Part shown: positions 44,579 through 53,916 of the stretch, piece after piece
Position numbering within the stretch: the first letter of the stretch is position 1
How the letters are laid out: every line of letters begins with the position of its first letter
Assembly: GCF_900172265.1 (NCBI RefSeq)
Contig: NZ_FWFK01000004.1
Coordinates: 186,001-250,000, forward strand
From: Roseivivax jejudonensis
GTDB taxonomy: Bacteria > Pseudomonadota > Alphaproteobacteria > Rhodobacterales > Rhodobacteraceae
Reading direction: 5' to 3'
Length of the DNA stretch: 64,000 nt
Notes under the pieces: model-generated
Seen by the model: the letters and a program-made list of their open reading frames with translations, nothing else
The model's database searches: none
Told to the model about the DNA's origin: nothing
Made by a program: the position numbers and the translations under genes

Positions 44579-45369
44579 CGCAGCTTCGGCGGCGTGTCCG
44601 GATCGCTGCCGGGTGCCGGCCGTTCGCCGCGCGCCCGCGGTTTCGCGCCCTCGGGCAGGTCGAAGCGCAGCGCCACGCGCGCGAGCCGCGCCGCCAGCGG
44701 ATCCTCGTTGCCCAGGAACGCCACGTCGAGCGCCCCGGCATCGAGCCCCGAGAAGATCAGCGCCTCGTTGACCGCGCGGGCCAGCGGCTCCTCGGCGCCG
44801 CGCGCCGTGCCGGTCACCGCCAGCAGGTGCCCGCGCGAGCCATCGTCGTAGCGCACCGAGGCGAGGTAGGCGTGCCGCGCCAGCCCCGCCGCCCGCGCCA
44901 GTTTCGCGTCGAGCGCGGTCAGCAGGTCCTCGGGCAGCGCCCGCGGCGCCTCCACGCTCTCGGGACGGGCGAGCGCCTCTCCGGGCCGGTTCGACAGCAC
45001 CTCGGCCAGCCAGTCGAGCGCCGCCGGCGGCACCAGCCCCGACCCGCCCGGCGCGCCGAGATTGAGCGCGATGCCGACCCCCTGCCCCGCCAGCATGTCG
45101 GCGAGCGTGCGCCCCGGCAGCGCGGCATAGGGCGCGGGCGCGCCGGCGAAGGCGGCCAGCGCCTCGTCGCCCTCGAAGGCCAGAACGTAACGTCCCTCCG
45201 CGGTGTCGAAGACTTCGGGCGACAGCGCGTCCGCGCGGGGTTCCTCGGTCAGGAGCAGGCTGAGCTCGGTCTCCGCCAGCCGGGCGTAGAACGCCATGCG
45301 CAGGCGGTCGTCGTCAGGCGCGGCCTCCATCGCCGCGCGCGCGGCGTCGAGCGGGGTCGGATCGGACAT
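44575..45369 (-). CDS. SseB-family protein
   Basis: A 264-aa cytoplasmic protein. Its first 120 residues match the SseB N-terminal domain (TPLDAARAAMEAAPDDDRLRMAFYARL, then VFDTAEGRYVLAFEGDEALAAFAG), and a second domain follows. The role is undefined; in E. coli SseB is linked to serine sensitivity. The start is the ATG at 45369, preceded by GGAG. It is divergent from the UDG gene across a repeat-rich gap. Confidence 0.8.
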   Translation of the reverse strand: MSDPTPLDAARAAMEAAPDDDRLRMAFYARLAETELSLLLTEEPRADALSPEVFDTAEGRYVLAFEGDEALAAFAGAPAPYAALPGRTLADMLAGQGVGIALNLGAPGGSGLVPPAALDWLAEVLSNRPGEALARPESVEAPRALPEDLLTALDAKLARAAGLARHAYLASVRYDDGSRGHLLAVTGTARGAEEPLARAVNEALIFSGLDAGALDVAFLGNEDPLAARLARVALRFDLPEGAKPRARGERPAPGSDPDTPPKLR

Positions 45370-45537
45370 GGGGTCGCTCCTTCTCCGGTCCCGTCGAGAC
45401 TCCGCCGAAACGCGGGGGGATGCAAGGGCATACCGTCCGACAGGGCCGAGAGCGCGCGCGCCCGCGACGCGCCAACGGGCCACGGCGCCCACCCGCGCGC
45501 CCCGCACCGCCCCGACACCTCCCAGGCAACCGCCCCC

Positions 45538-45603
45538 TCTTCTTCTTGGCGCAAATACTCCGGGGAGCGCGAGGGGCAGCGCCCCTCGCTCCCGTCCGCG
45601 CCA
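45538..45603 (+). repeat. GC-hairpin intergenic element, copy D
   Basis: TCTTCTTCTTGGCGCAAATA, then CTCCGGGG and a perfect 9-bp stem with 3-nt loop (45569-45577 with 45581-45589). This copy stands in a divergent gap where no transcript needs to end, so termination alone cannot explain the family. Confidence 0.8.
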
Positions 45604-45617
45604 CACCCACGCCGCAA

Positions 45618-45766
45618 TGGCCTGCGCGCGCCCGGCGCGGCAGGCATTGCCCGCGCCGGGCGCGCGCCGGGGGATTTGCTTGCGCGCGTCTGGCGCGCCG
45701 GGGGGGGGTTGCCTGCGCGCGTCTGGCGCGACAGGGGTTGCTTGCGCGCGTCTGGCGCGCGACGCT
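45618..45766. repeat. 29-bp tandem repeat, five units
   Basis: Units begin at 45618, 45647, 45676, 45709 and 45738, so the period is 29 bp except for one of 33 bp where a G-run has grown. The consensus starts TTGCYTGCGCGCGTCTGG; the first two units are degenerate. There are no spacers, so it is not CRISPR. It ends 8 nt before the UDG start codon and so lies in that gene's 5' region. Confidence 0.8.
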
Positions 45767-45773
45767 GCCCCGC

Positions 45774-46388
45774 ATGGACCCGACCGCCCCCCTCAAGGCC
45801 GAAATCCGCGCCTGCCGCATCTGCGCCGATCGCTTCGCCGCGACGCGGACCGCGCATGCACCGCGGCCCTGCGTGTGGTTCTCCGCGGATGCGCCGATCC
45901 TCGTCGCCGGACAGGCGCCCGGGATGCGCGTGCACGAGTCCGGCAAACCGTTCTTCGACCGCTCGGGCGACCGGCTGCGCGACTGGATGGGCATCGACGA
46001 GAGCGAGTTCTACGACCTCGCCAAGGTGGCGGTCCTGCCGACGGCCTTCTGCTTTCCGGGCTACGACGCCAAGGGCTCGGACCTGCCGCCGCCGCCGGTC
46101 TGCTGGGAGACGTGGCACCACCGCGCGCTCGACGCGATCGGCCCGGTTCGGCTGCGGCTGGTGATCGGCGGCCACGCCATCCGCCGGCATCTCGGCGACC
46201 GGCGCCCCGTGCGCGAGGCGGTCGCCGACTGGCGCGCCCGCCCGCCCGGCACCTTCGCGCTGCCGCACCCGTCGTGGCGCAACACCGCGTTCCTTCGCCG
46301 CAACCCGTGGTTCGAGGCCGAGGTGGTGCCGCGCCTGCGCCGCGCGGTGGCCGACGCGCTCGACCGGCCGGTGCGGGCGGCGTCATGA
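45774..46388 (+). CDS. Uracil-DNA glycosylase, iron-sulphur (family 4/5-like)
   Basis: A 204-aa repair enzyme. Cysteines 14 and 17 (CRIC) and 93 and 110 match the four ligands of the [4Fe-4S] cluster of family 4 UDGs in number and spacing. VAGQAPGMRVHESGKPFFD near residue 44 is motif 1 and LPHPSWRN near 167 is motif 2 with His. Removes uracil from DNA, which matters in a GC-rich genome prone to C deamination. The start codon follows the 29-bp repeats without a clear Shine-Dalgarno. Confidence 0.85.
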   Translation: MDPTAPLKAEIRACRICADRFAATRTAHAPRPCVWFSADAPILVAGQAPGMRVHESGKPFFDRSGDRLRDWMGIDESEFYDLAKVAVLPTAFCFPGYDAKGSDLPPPPVCWETWHHRALDAIGPVRLRLVIGGHAIRRHLGDRRPVREAVADWRARPPGTFALPHPSWRNTAFLRRNPWFEAEVVPRLRRAVADALDRPVRAAS

Positions 46389-47020
46389 GCGCCGAGCCCG
46401 TCACCGAAGCGGCCCTCGCCGACCGCCTTGCCGCGCTGCCGCGCGGGCGGCGGCACCTCGTCGCGATCGCGGGCGCGCCGGGGTCGGGCAAGTCGACGCT
46501 GGCCGAAACGCTCGTCGCCGGGCTCGCGGCGGCCGGGCGGCCCGCCGCGATCCTGCCGATGGACGGCTTCCACCTCGACGACCGGGTGCTCGAGCCGCGG
46601 GGCCTGCGCCCGCGCAAGGGCGCGCCGGAGACCTTCGATGCCGCCGGCCTCGCCCATCTTCTCGGCCGGCTGAAGCGGAACGACGAGGCGGAGATCGCCG
46701 TGCCGGTCTTCGACCGCGAAATCGAGATCGCGCGCGCCGGGGCGCGAATGATCCCGCAGGCGGTCGAGATCGTCGTGGTCGAGGGCAACTACCTCCTGCT
46801 GGAGCGCGCGCCGTGGGACGCGCTGGCGCCGCTCTTCGACCTCTCGGTGCGTCTCGACGTGCCCGAGCCGGTGCTGCGCGACCGGCTCGCCGAGCGCTGG
46901 CGCGGCTTCGGCCTCGCCGCGCCGGCGATCCGCGCCAAGCTCGAGGAGAACGACCTGCCGAACGGGCGGCTGGTCCTGTCCGCGAGCCGCATGCCGGATC
47001 TGGTCGTGGCGCAGGGCTGA
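46385..47020 (+). CDS. Nucleoside/nucleotide kinase-family protein (phosphoribulokinase/uridine kinase-like)
   Basis: A 211-aa P-loop kinase. Walker A is AGAPGSGKSTLAE near residue 31; PMDGFHLDDRVLEPRGL near 58 is the acceptor region with catalytic Asp; VVEGNYLLLERAPW near 135 is the Walker B strand. Such proteins (FrcK/YggC type) are thought to phosphorylate a sugar or nucleoside; the substrate is unknown. Its ATG overlaps the UDG stop by 4 nt. Confidence 0.82.
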   Translation: MSAEPVTEAALADRLAALPRGRRHLVAIAGAPGSGKSTLAETLVAGLAAAGRPAAILPMDGFHLDDRVLEPRGLRPRKGAPETFDAAGLAHLLGRLKRNDEAEIAVPVFDREIEIARAGARMIPQAVEIVVVEGNYLLLERAPWDALAPLFDLSVRLDVPEPVLRDRLAERWRGFGLAAPAIRAKLEENDLPNGRLVLSASRMPDLVVAQG

Positions 47021-47082
47021 CCCCTTCCGCCGGCGCGCCCGCCTGATTACCTCTGTCCTTCCAGCCGACAGGAGTCCGACCG

Positions 47083-48080
<998 letters not shown>

Positions 48081-48084
<4 letters not shown>

Positions 48085-48623
48085 GCGGCCCGGTGGCACG
48101 GCCCGCGCCCCGCCCCGACGACCTCGTCCTGACCCCGCGCGGCGTGCGCTTCATGGGACGGTTCTGGCCCTGCACGATCGGCCGCGGCGGCGTCACCCGC
48201 GACAAGCGCGAGGGCGACCGCGCGACGCCCGCCGGCGTGCACGACATCGTCGGCCTGCTCTACCGGCCGGACCGCGGCGCACCGCCGGCCGACTGGGCGG
48301 TGCCGATCCGCCCCGGTGACCTGTGGTCCGACGATCCCGCCGACGAGGACTACAACCTCATGGTCCGGGCCCCGCACGCGCATTCGCACGAGGCGCTGCG
48401 CCTGCCCGACCCGCGCTACGACGTCGTTCTCGTCACCGACTGGAACTGGCCGCGGGCCGAGGCCGGCCGCGGCTCGGCGATCTTCCTGCACGCCTGGCGG
48501 CGCCCGGGTCACCCGACCGCCGGCTGCGTCGCGTTCCGCGCCGACCATCTTCGCGCCATCGCCGCCCGCGTGACCGTCACCACCCGCCTGATCGTGCCCG
48601 ACACCCTCGCCGACCGCGCCTGA
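48081..48623 (+). CDS. L,D-transpeptidase-like (YkuD) protein
   Basis: A 180-aa protein with the YkuD active-site block [21 protein letters not shown] near residues 134-154 (His and catalytic Cys). It lacks a signal peptide, unlike most cell-wall L,D-transpeptidases, and belongs to the short family seen in proteobacteria, often as one domain. Coupled to the LLM oxidoreductase gene; the reason is not apparent. Confidence 0.82.
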
Positions 48624-48691
48624 CCCCGGGCGCACCGCCCCCATCTCCGCCCCGCGACGGTCCCGGGCGCCTCCGGCCCCCGGTCCCCTGC

Positions 48692-48758
48692 CTCTTCTTC
48701 TTGGGCAAAATACTCCGGGGAGCGCGAGGGACAGCGCCCCTCGCTCCCGCCCGCGCCA
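48692..48758 (+). repeat. GC-hairpin intergenic element, copy E
   Basis: CTCTTCTTCTTGGG, CAAAATACTCCGGGG, and a hairpin (48723-48742) with one A in place of G compared with copy D. It lies in a gap between two convergent genes. Confidence 0.78.
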
Positions 48759-48786
48759 CAGGCGCGGCCCGGCGCGGGCGCCGGGC

Positions 48787-49827
48787 TCAGGCCGCGCCGG
48801 CCCAGGCCGCCCAGGCGAGGCCCGCCACCAGCGAACCGGCGAAGGCGAAGCCGAGATAGGCGGCGAAGACCCGCGGGCGGACGAGGGCCCAGACCGCGAT
48901 GGCGGCGGGGATGCAGCTGACACCGCCGGCGAGGACGAAGCTCATCGCCGCGCCGGGCGCCATGCCCTGGTCGAGCAGCGCGTCGACGAGCGGGACCGCG
49001 GCGTAGCCGTTGAGATAGGCCGGCGCACCGATGAGCGCGCCTTTCACCACCGGCCAGATGCCGGTGCCGCCGAGCACGCCGGCGACCGCTTCGGCGGGCA
49101 CGTAGCGCAGCATCAGGGCCTCGATCACGTAGGCGAGCGTCAGCCACTTGAGCAGGAAGACGGCGTTGCCGATCCCGGTGTCGCGGAAGGTGGCGCGGCG
49201 CTCGGGCTCGCTCCAGAAGCGCCAGACGGGGCGGCCGCGGAACGGCTGCGCCGCGCCGCAGCAGCCGCCGGTGGCGGGCCGTTCGCGCAGCGGGTCGCGG
49301 AATACCGGCGAGCCGCGCAGCGCCATCGTTCCGGCACCGCCGAGGAGGCCGAGCCCGACCGCGGCGATCGTCTTGCCGATGGCGAAGTCCCAGCCGAGCG
49401 TGCCGGAGGTGATGAGGAACATCGCCGGGTCCATGAGCGGCGAGGCAAGCCAGAACGCCATCACCGCCGAGAGCGGCGCGCCGACCGCGAGCAGCGCGGC
49501 GATGAACGGGATCACCTCGCACGAGCAGAACGGCGAGAGCCCGCCCAGCAGCGCGGCGAGGCCGATCATCCGGACCTCGCGCCCCTCGAAGGCACGCGCG
49601 AGCAGCGTCTCGGCGCCGGTCGCCTTGAGGTACGCGACGGCGAGCACGGCAAAGAGGATGAAGGGCGCGGTATGCCACAGCGCGGTCGCGGTGAAGATCA
49701 CCGCGGGCCCGAGCTCGGCGGGGTCGAACAGCGCCAGCGCGGCGAGGATCAGGAGCGTGGCGAGCCAGGCCTTGCCGGGCAGGCGCAGGCGGGTGCGGCG
49801 CGGCCCGGGCAGCGTGATGTCAGTCAT
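48787..49827 (-). CDS. arsP: ArsP/DUF318-type permease
   Basis: A 346-aa inner-membrane protein with about eight helices. The motif GGLSPFCSCEVIPFIAALL near residue 105 carries the vicinal Cys pair of the ArsP/DUF318 family, which exports trivalent organoarsenicals; a second pair (TGGCCGAAQ near 196) is in a cytoplasmic loop. The downstream half repeats the fold. It overlaps the ArsR gene by 8 nt, which supports metalloid export, though other members move Cu or Zn. Confidence 0.8.
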   Translation of the reverse strand: MTDITLPGPRRTRLRLPGKAWLATLLILAALALFDPAELGPAVIFTATALWHTAPFILFAVLAVAYLKATGAETLLARAFEGREVRMIGLAALLGGLSPFCSCEVIPFIAALLAVGAPLSAVMAFWLASPLMDPAMFLITSGTLGWDFAIGKTIAAVGLGLLGGAGTMALRGSPVFRDPLRERPATGGCCGAAQPFRGRPVWRFWSEPERRATFRDTGIGNAVFLLKWLTLAYVIEALMLRYVPAEAVAGVLGGTGIWPVVKGALIGAPAYLNGYAAVPLVDALLDQGMAPGAAMSFVLAGGVSCIPAAIAVWALVRPRVFAAYLGFAFAGSLVAGLAWAAWAGAA

Positions 49828-50173
49828 GGTGGACGTGCCCTTCCGGTCCGGCATCGGCGCAGCAATTGCGCAGGAGGAAATCCGACAGCGCGCGCGCCTC
49901 GTCGTAGGCCACCGCGGCGCAGATCACGCTGCGGCCGGCGCGCGTCTGCGTCACGAGCCCGGCGCCGGCGAGGATCCGCAGGTGATGGGTGAGGGTCGAG
50001 CCGGTCACCCCGGCGCGGTCGCCGAGCGCGCCGATCGACAGCCCCTCGGGCCCGGCGCGCACCAGCGTGCGCAGGACCGACAGGCGCTGCTCGGAGCCGA
50101 GCGCGGCGAAACGTGAGGCGGCGATCTCGAGCGCGAGGTCGGGGCCGTCGGACGGGAGCGAGTCGTGTTTCAT
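49820..50173 (-). CDS. arsR: ArsR-family metalloid-responsive repressor
   Basis: A 117-aa winged-helix regulator with the DNA-reading helix at GVTGSTLTHHLRILAGAGLV near residues 56-75. The vicinal Cys pair near the C-terminus (LLRNCCADAG), followed by a His-rich end, is a plausible As(III)/Sb(III) site. It is first in the unit with the permease. Inverted repeats in its promoter look like its operator. Confidence 0.88.
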   Translation of the reverse strand: MKHDSLPSDGPDLALEIAASRFAALGSEQRLSVLRTLVRAGPEGLSIGALGDRAGVTGSTLTHHLRILAGAGLVTQTRAGRSVICAAVAYDEARALSDFLLRNCCADAGPEGHVHHD

Positions 50174-50186
50174 GTTTCTAGGGATA

Positions 50187-50233
50187 TCGAAATGTCGCGC
50201 CGTCGCCAAGAGACATTTCGACAGGTCTCGAAA
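50187..50233. promoter_or_regulatory. Probable ArsR operator
   Basis: Three half-sites of the TCGAAA type: TCGAAATGTC (50187-50196) and its exact inverse GACATTTCGA (50212-50221), 15 nt apart, then TCGAAA at 50228-50233, which forms a second inverted pair with the middle one (6 nt apart). It lies 14 nt ahead of the arsR start. Confidence 0.65.
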
Positions 50234-50334
50234 CGTGGGCCGCGCATGATCTGGGCGCTTGCGGTGTCCGCGGCGGCGGTTAATGATCTTTTGATTGCCC
50301 CGCCGGGCAAGCTTTGTTCACATCCGGTCAGGAA

Positions 50335-50352
50335 GGGACGCCGAGACGTCCC
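50335..50352 (+). other. Small hairpin in the leader of the pot operon
   Basis: GGGACG (50335-50340) pairs with CGTCCC (50347-50352), 21 nt before the start codon of the binding protein. It may stabilise the message; not a recognised riboswitch. Confidence 0.35.
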
Positions 50353-50373
50353 GCGACCACAGGGAGCCAATCC

Positions 50374-51459
50374 ATGACGACGAAACTGACGACACTGACG
50401 GCCGTTGCCGCGCTTCTCGCCGGAGCCGCGGCCGCGCAGGAGGTGCGGGTCTACAACTGGTCCGACTACATCGACGAGGATCTTCTGACCGAGTTCGAGG
50501 AAGAGACCGGAATTTCGCTGACCTACGACGTCTTCGATTCCAACGAGGTGCTCGAGACCAAGATGCTCGCCGGCGGGTCGGGCTACGACGTGGTGGTGCC
50601 GACGGGGTCGTTCCTGCAGCGGCAGATCCAGGCCGGGGCGTTCCAGGAGCTCGACAAGAGCCAGCTGCCGAACCTCGACAACATGTGGGAGACCATCAGC
50701 GAGCGCACCTCGCAGTACGACCCGGGCAACACCTACTCGATCAACTACATGTGGGGCACGACCGGGCTCGGCGTGAACATCGACAAGGTGCGCGAGGTGC
50801 TGGGCGAGGATGCGCCGGTGAACTCGCTGTCGCTGATCTTCGATCCCGAGAACATGGAACAGCTCGCCTCGTGCGGGGTGCATGTCCTCGACGCGCCGAC
50901 CGAGGTGATCCCGGCGGCGCTGAAGTATCTCGGCGAGGATCCCGACAGCAAGGATGCCGAGGTCATCGAACAGGTCGGGCCGCTGATGGCCGAGATCCGC
51001 CCGTATATCCAGAAGTTCCATTCGTCCGAATACATCAACGCTCTCGCCAACGGCGAGATCTGCGTGGCGTTCGGCTGGTCGGGCGACGTGCTGCAGGCGC
51101 GCGACCGCGCCGCGGAGGCCGACAACGGCGTGACGGTCGAATACCACATCCCCAAGGAGGGCGCGCTGATGTGGTTCGACCAGATGGCGATCCCGGCGGA
51201 TGCGCCGAACCCCGAGGCCGCGCACACCTTCCTGAACTTCATGATGGACGCGCAGAACATGGCGCAGGCGTCGAACTACGTCTACTACGCCAACGGCAAC
51301 GAGGCGTCGCAGGAGTATCTCAACGAGGACGTGATCGGCGATCCGGCGATCTACCCCGACGAGGAGACGCTGGAGAACCTCTACACCTTCTCGCCCTACG
51401 ATCCGCGGCTGCAGCGCACGGTCACGCGCCTGTGGACCTCGATCAAGTCGGGCGTCTGA
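50374..51459 (+). CDS. potF: Polyamine ABC transporter substrate-binding protein
   Basis: A 361-aa periplasmic binding protein. Signal peptide to residue 21 (AAAAQ), then VRVYNWSDYIDEDLLTEFEEETG, the hallmark of PotD/PotF proteins, and YDVVVPTGSFLQRQ. The putrescine/spermidine ligands appear to include Trp in NWSDY, Asp in YDVFDSNEV and Trp in FGWSGD near 230. AGGGAG precedes the start. First gene of a five-cistron operon. Confidence 0.93.
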   Translation: MTTKLTTLTAVAALLAGAAAAQEVRVYNWSDYIDEDLLTEFEEETGISLTYDVFDSNEVLETKMLAGGSGYDVVVPTGSFLQRQIQAGAFQELDKSQLPNLDNMWETISERTSQYDPGNTYSINYMWGTTGLGVNIDKVREVLGEDAPVNSLSLIFDPENMEQLASCGVHVLDAPTEVIPAALKYLGEDPDSKDAEVIEQVGPLMAEIRPYIQKFHSSEYINALANGEICVAFGWSGDVLQARDRAAEADNGVTVEYHIPKEGALMWFDQMAIPADAPNPEAAHTFLNFMMDAQNMAQASNYVYYANGNEASQEYLNEDVIGDPAIYPDEETLENLYTFSPYDPRLQRTVTRLWTSIKSGV

Positions 51460-51533
51460 TCCCGACGTGACGCGGCCCGGCGCCGGATCCTCCGGCGCCG
51501 GGCGGCCCTTTCCCCCCTGCCCGCCGGAGCCCC

Positions 51534-52655
51534 ATGAGCCAGACGGTCTTCGCCCCCTGGGACGATCCCGACGCGCGCCCGCTGATCGAGTTCCGCGGCG
51601 TGACCAAGCGCTTCGGCGACTTCACCGCGATCGACGATCTCACGCTCGACATCTACGAGCGCGAGTTCTTCGCGCTGCTGGGCCCGTCGGGCTGCGGCAA
51701 GACGACGATGATGCGCATTCTCGCCGGGTTCGAGACGCCGAGCGAGGGCACGATCCGCCTGTCGGGGCAGGATATCGGGCAGGTGCCGCCGAACCGGCGC
51801 GCGGTGAACATGATGTTCCAGTCCTACGCGCTCTTTCCGCACCTGTCGGTGTGGGAGAACATCGCCTTCGGGCTGAAGCGCGAGGGCCAGGACAAGGAGG
51901 CGATCGAGGCGCGGGTCGCCGAGATGCTGCGGCTGACCCGGCTCGAGAAGTTCGGCGCGCGCAAGCCGCACCAGATCTCGGGCGGGCAGCGCCAGCGGGT
52001 GGCGCTCGCGCGGTCGCTGGCCAAGGCGCCGAAGCTCCTGCTGCTCGACGAACCGCTGGGCGCGCTCGACCGCAAGCTCCGCGAGGAGACGCAGTTCGAG
52101 CTGATGGACATCCAGGAGAAGACCGGCACCACCTTCGTGATCGTCACCCACGACCAGGAGGAGGCGATGACCGTCGCCAGCCGGGTCGCGGTGATGAACG
52201 AGGGCCGGCTCGTGCAGGTGGCGACGCCGCCGGTGATCTACGAGCAGCCCAATTCGACCTACGTGGCCGACTTCCTCGGCAACGTCACGATCATCGAGGG
52301 GCGCGCGCGGCGCAGCGAGGACGGCTACACGCTCGACTGGGCCGAGGGCCAGCCGCCGCTGAAGGTGCGCTCGGGTCTCGATGTGCAGGAGGGCGCGCGC
52401 GCCTTCATGGCGATCCGCCCCGAGAAGGTGGAGATCCACCGCAACCGGCCCGAGGACGACAACGTGCTGCGCGGCAAGGTCATCGACATCGGCTATCTCG
52501 GCAACCTGTCGACCTACCACGTGGAGATGCCCGACGGCCGGATCATCCGGGCGCAGAACTTCAACACCGAGCGCGACACACGCCAGCCCTTCACCTGGGA
52601 TGACGAGGTGTGGATCAACTGGACCGCCGCCTGCGGCGTGCTGCTCGAGTCATGA
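51534..52655 (+). CDS. potG: Polyamine ABC transporter ATPase
   Basis: A 373-aa ATP-binding subunit. Walker A GPSGCGKTT near residue 51, Q-loop MFQSYALFPHL, signature ISGGQRQRVALARS near 149, Walker B LLLLDEPLGALD near 170, His in VTHDQEEAM, and a C-terminal TOBE domain from about 290. The last four nt are the start of the next ORF. It powers import by the two permease subunits. Confidence 0.96.
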   Translation: MSQTVFAPWDDPDARPLIEFRGVTKRFGDFTAIDDLTLDIYEREFFALLGPSGCGKTTMMRILAGFETPSEGTIRLSGQDIGQVPPNRRAVNMMFQSYALFPHLSVWENIAFGLKREGQDKEAIEARVAEMLRLTRLEKFGARKPHQISGGQRQRVALARSLAKAPKLLLLDEPLGALDRKLREETQFELMDIQEKTGTTFVIVTHDQEEAMTVASRVAVMNEGRLVQVATPPVIYEQPNSTYVADFLGNVTIIEGRARRSEDGYTLDWAEGQPPLKVRSGLDVQEGARAFMAIRPEKVEIHRNRPEDDNVLRGKVIDIGYLGNLSTYHVEMPDGRIIRAQNFNTERDTRQPFTWDDEVWINWTAACGVLLES

Positions 52656-53029
52656 GCGCGGCGCGCGGGATCGGGCGACGGGACCGGCAGGACGGCGCGA
52701 CGCGCGAGCGGGCGCCGGGACGGGCTGTCGCCGCGGCGGGGCGGACTGGCGCGCGGCCGGCGCGCGATCCTCGGGGCCGCGAGCCCGACATGGCGGGCGG
52801 CCGGTGGGCGCCCGGCCGCCGCGTCGGCGCGGCCGGCCGTCGGTCGACCCCGGTTCGCCGCGTCGCTGCGGCCGGTGCCGGTGTCGCGTCGCCGGTGACT
52901 GCCGGTGACACGGCCCCCGGCGCAGGGAACAGGACAGAGCGACGCGGCGCAGCGCAGCGCCGCCGCACATTGCTCGGCGCGGCGCTCCGGGCCGGGCTCG
53001 GTGACGCGCTCCGGGCGGGGGCGGCATGA
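52652..53029 (+). CDS. Arg-rich ORF between potG and potH
   Basis: A 125-codon frame that overlaps potG by ATGA and potH by ATGA, so ribosomes could pass from one gene to the next. The product is extremely basic and disordered-looking (Arg, Gly, Ala), with a possible amphipathic C-terminal helix (LLGAALRAGLGDALRAG). It has no hydrophobic segment and no known domain. It could be a real small protein, an assembly or RNA-binding factor, or an expanded spacer that stays open to keep translation coupled. Confidence 0.45.
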   Translation: MSAARGIGRRDRQDGATRERAPGRAVAAAGRTGARPARDPRGREPDMAGGRWAPGRRVGAAGRRSTPVRRVAAAGAGVASPVTAGDTAPGAGNRTERRGAAQRRRTLLGAALRAGLGDALRAGAA

Positions 53030-53916
53030 GGCGGCTCGCGGTCATCGCCCTGCCCTATCTGTGGCTCGTGGCGCTGTTCCTGGTGCCGTTCCTGATCGTG
53101 CTGAAGATCTCGCTGTCGGACATCGCGGTGGCGATCCCGCCCTACACGCCGACGCTCGATCTCTCCGAGGGCTGGGCGGGGATCCGCGACTTCCTCGCCG
53201 GGCTCGATTTCGAGAACTTCGTCTTCCTGACGCAGGATTCGCTCTACTGGCGGGCCTATCTGAGCTCGGTCTGGATCGCGCTCGTCTCCACGCTCATCAC
53301 GCTCGCCGTGGGCTACCCGATCGCCTACGGCATGGCGCGCGCGGCGCCCGAATGGCGGCCGACGCTCCTGATGCTGGTGATCCTGCCGTTCTGGACCTCG
53401 TTCCTGATCCGCGTCTATTCGTGGATCGGCATCCTGTCGTCCGAGGGCCTGCTGAACCAGGTGCTGATGTCGGTCGGCGTGATCGATGCGCCGCTGACGA
53501 TCCTCAACACGACCCGCGCGGTCTATGTCGGGATCGTCTACACCTACCTGCCGTTCATGATCCTGCCGATCTACGCGACGCTTGAGAAGATGGACGAGTC
53601 GCTGCTCGAGGCGGCCGAGGATCTCGGCTGCTCGAAGATCCAGGCCTTCTGGCTGGTGACCTGGCCGCTGTCGCGCGGCGGGGTGATCGCCGGGTGCTTT
53701 CTCGTCTTCATCCCGGCGATCGGCGAGTTCGTCATCCCCTCGCTCCTCGGCGGGTCCGACACGCTGATGATCGGCAAGGTGTTGTGGGAGGAGTTCTTCT
53801 CCAACCGCGACTGGCCGGTCGCCTCGGCGGTGGCGATCATCCTGCTGCTGATCCTGATCATCCCCATCGTGCTGTTCCAGCGCAACGAGCAGAAGGCGCG
53901 GGAGCAGGACGGATGA
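53026..53916 (+). CDS. potH: Polyamine ABC transporter permease (PotH)
   Basis: A 296-aa permease with six helices, the first at about residues 9-25. The EAA loop that contacts the ATPase is EAAEDLGCSKIQAFWLVTWPLSRGG near 195. Overlaps the ORF before it and the permease after it by 4 nt each. Confidence 0.94.
   Translation: MRRLAVIALPYLWLVALFLVPFLIVLKISLSDIAVAIPPYTPTLDLSEGWAGIRDFLAGLDFENFVFLTQDSLYWRAYLSSVWIALVSTLITLAVGYPIAYGMARAAPEWRPTLLMLVILPFWTSFLIRVYSWIGILSSEGLLNQVLMSVGVIDAPLTILNTTRAVYVGIVYTYLPFMILPIYATLEKMDESLLEAAEDLGCSKIQAFWLVTWPLSRGGVIAGCFLVFIPAIGEFVIPSLLGGSDTLMIGKVLWEEFFSNRDWPVASAVAIILLLILIIPIVLFQRNEQKAREQDG

Noticed and set aside
45618-45766. A possible CRISPR array
   Set aside because: The 29-bp units follow each other without spacers and there are no cas genes.
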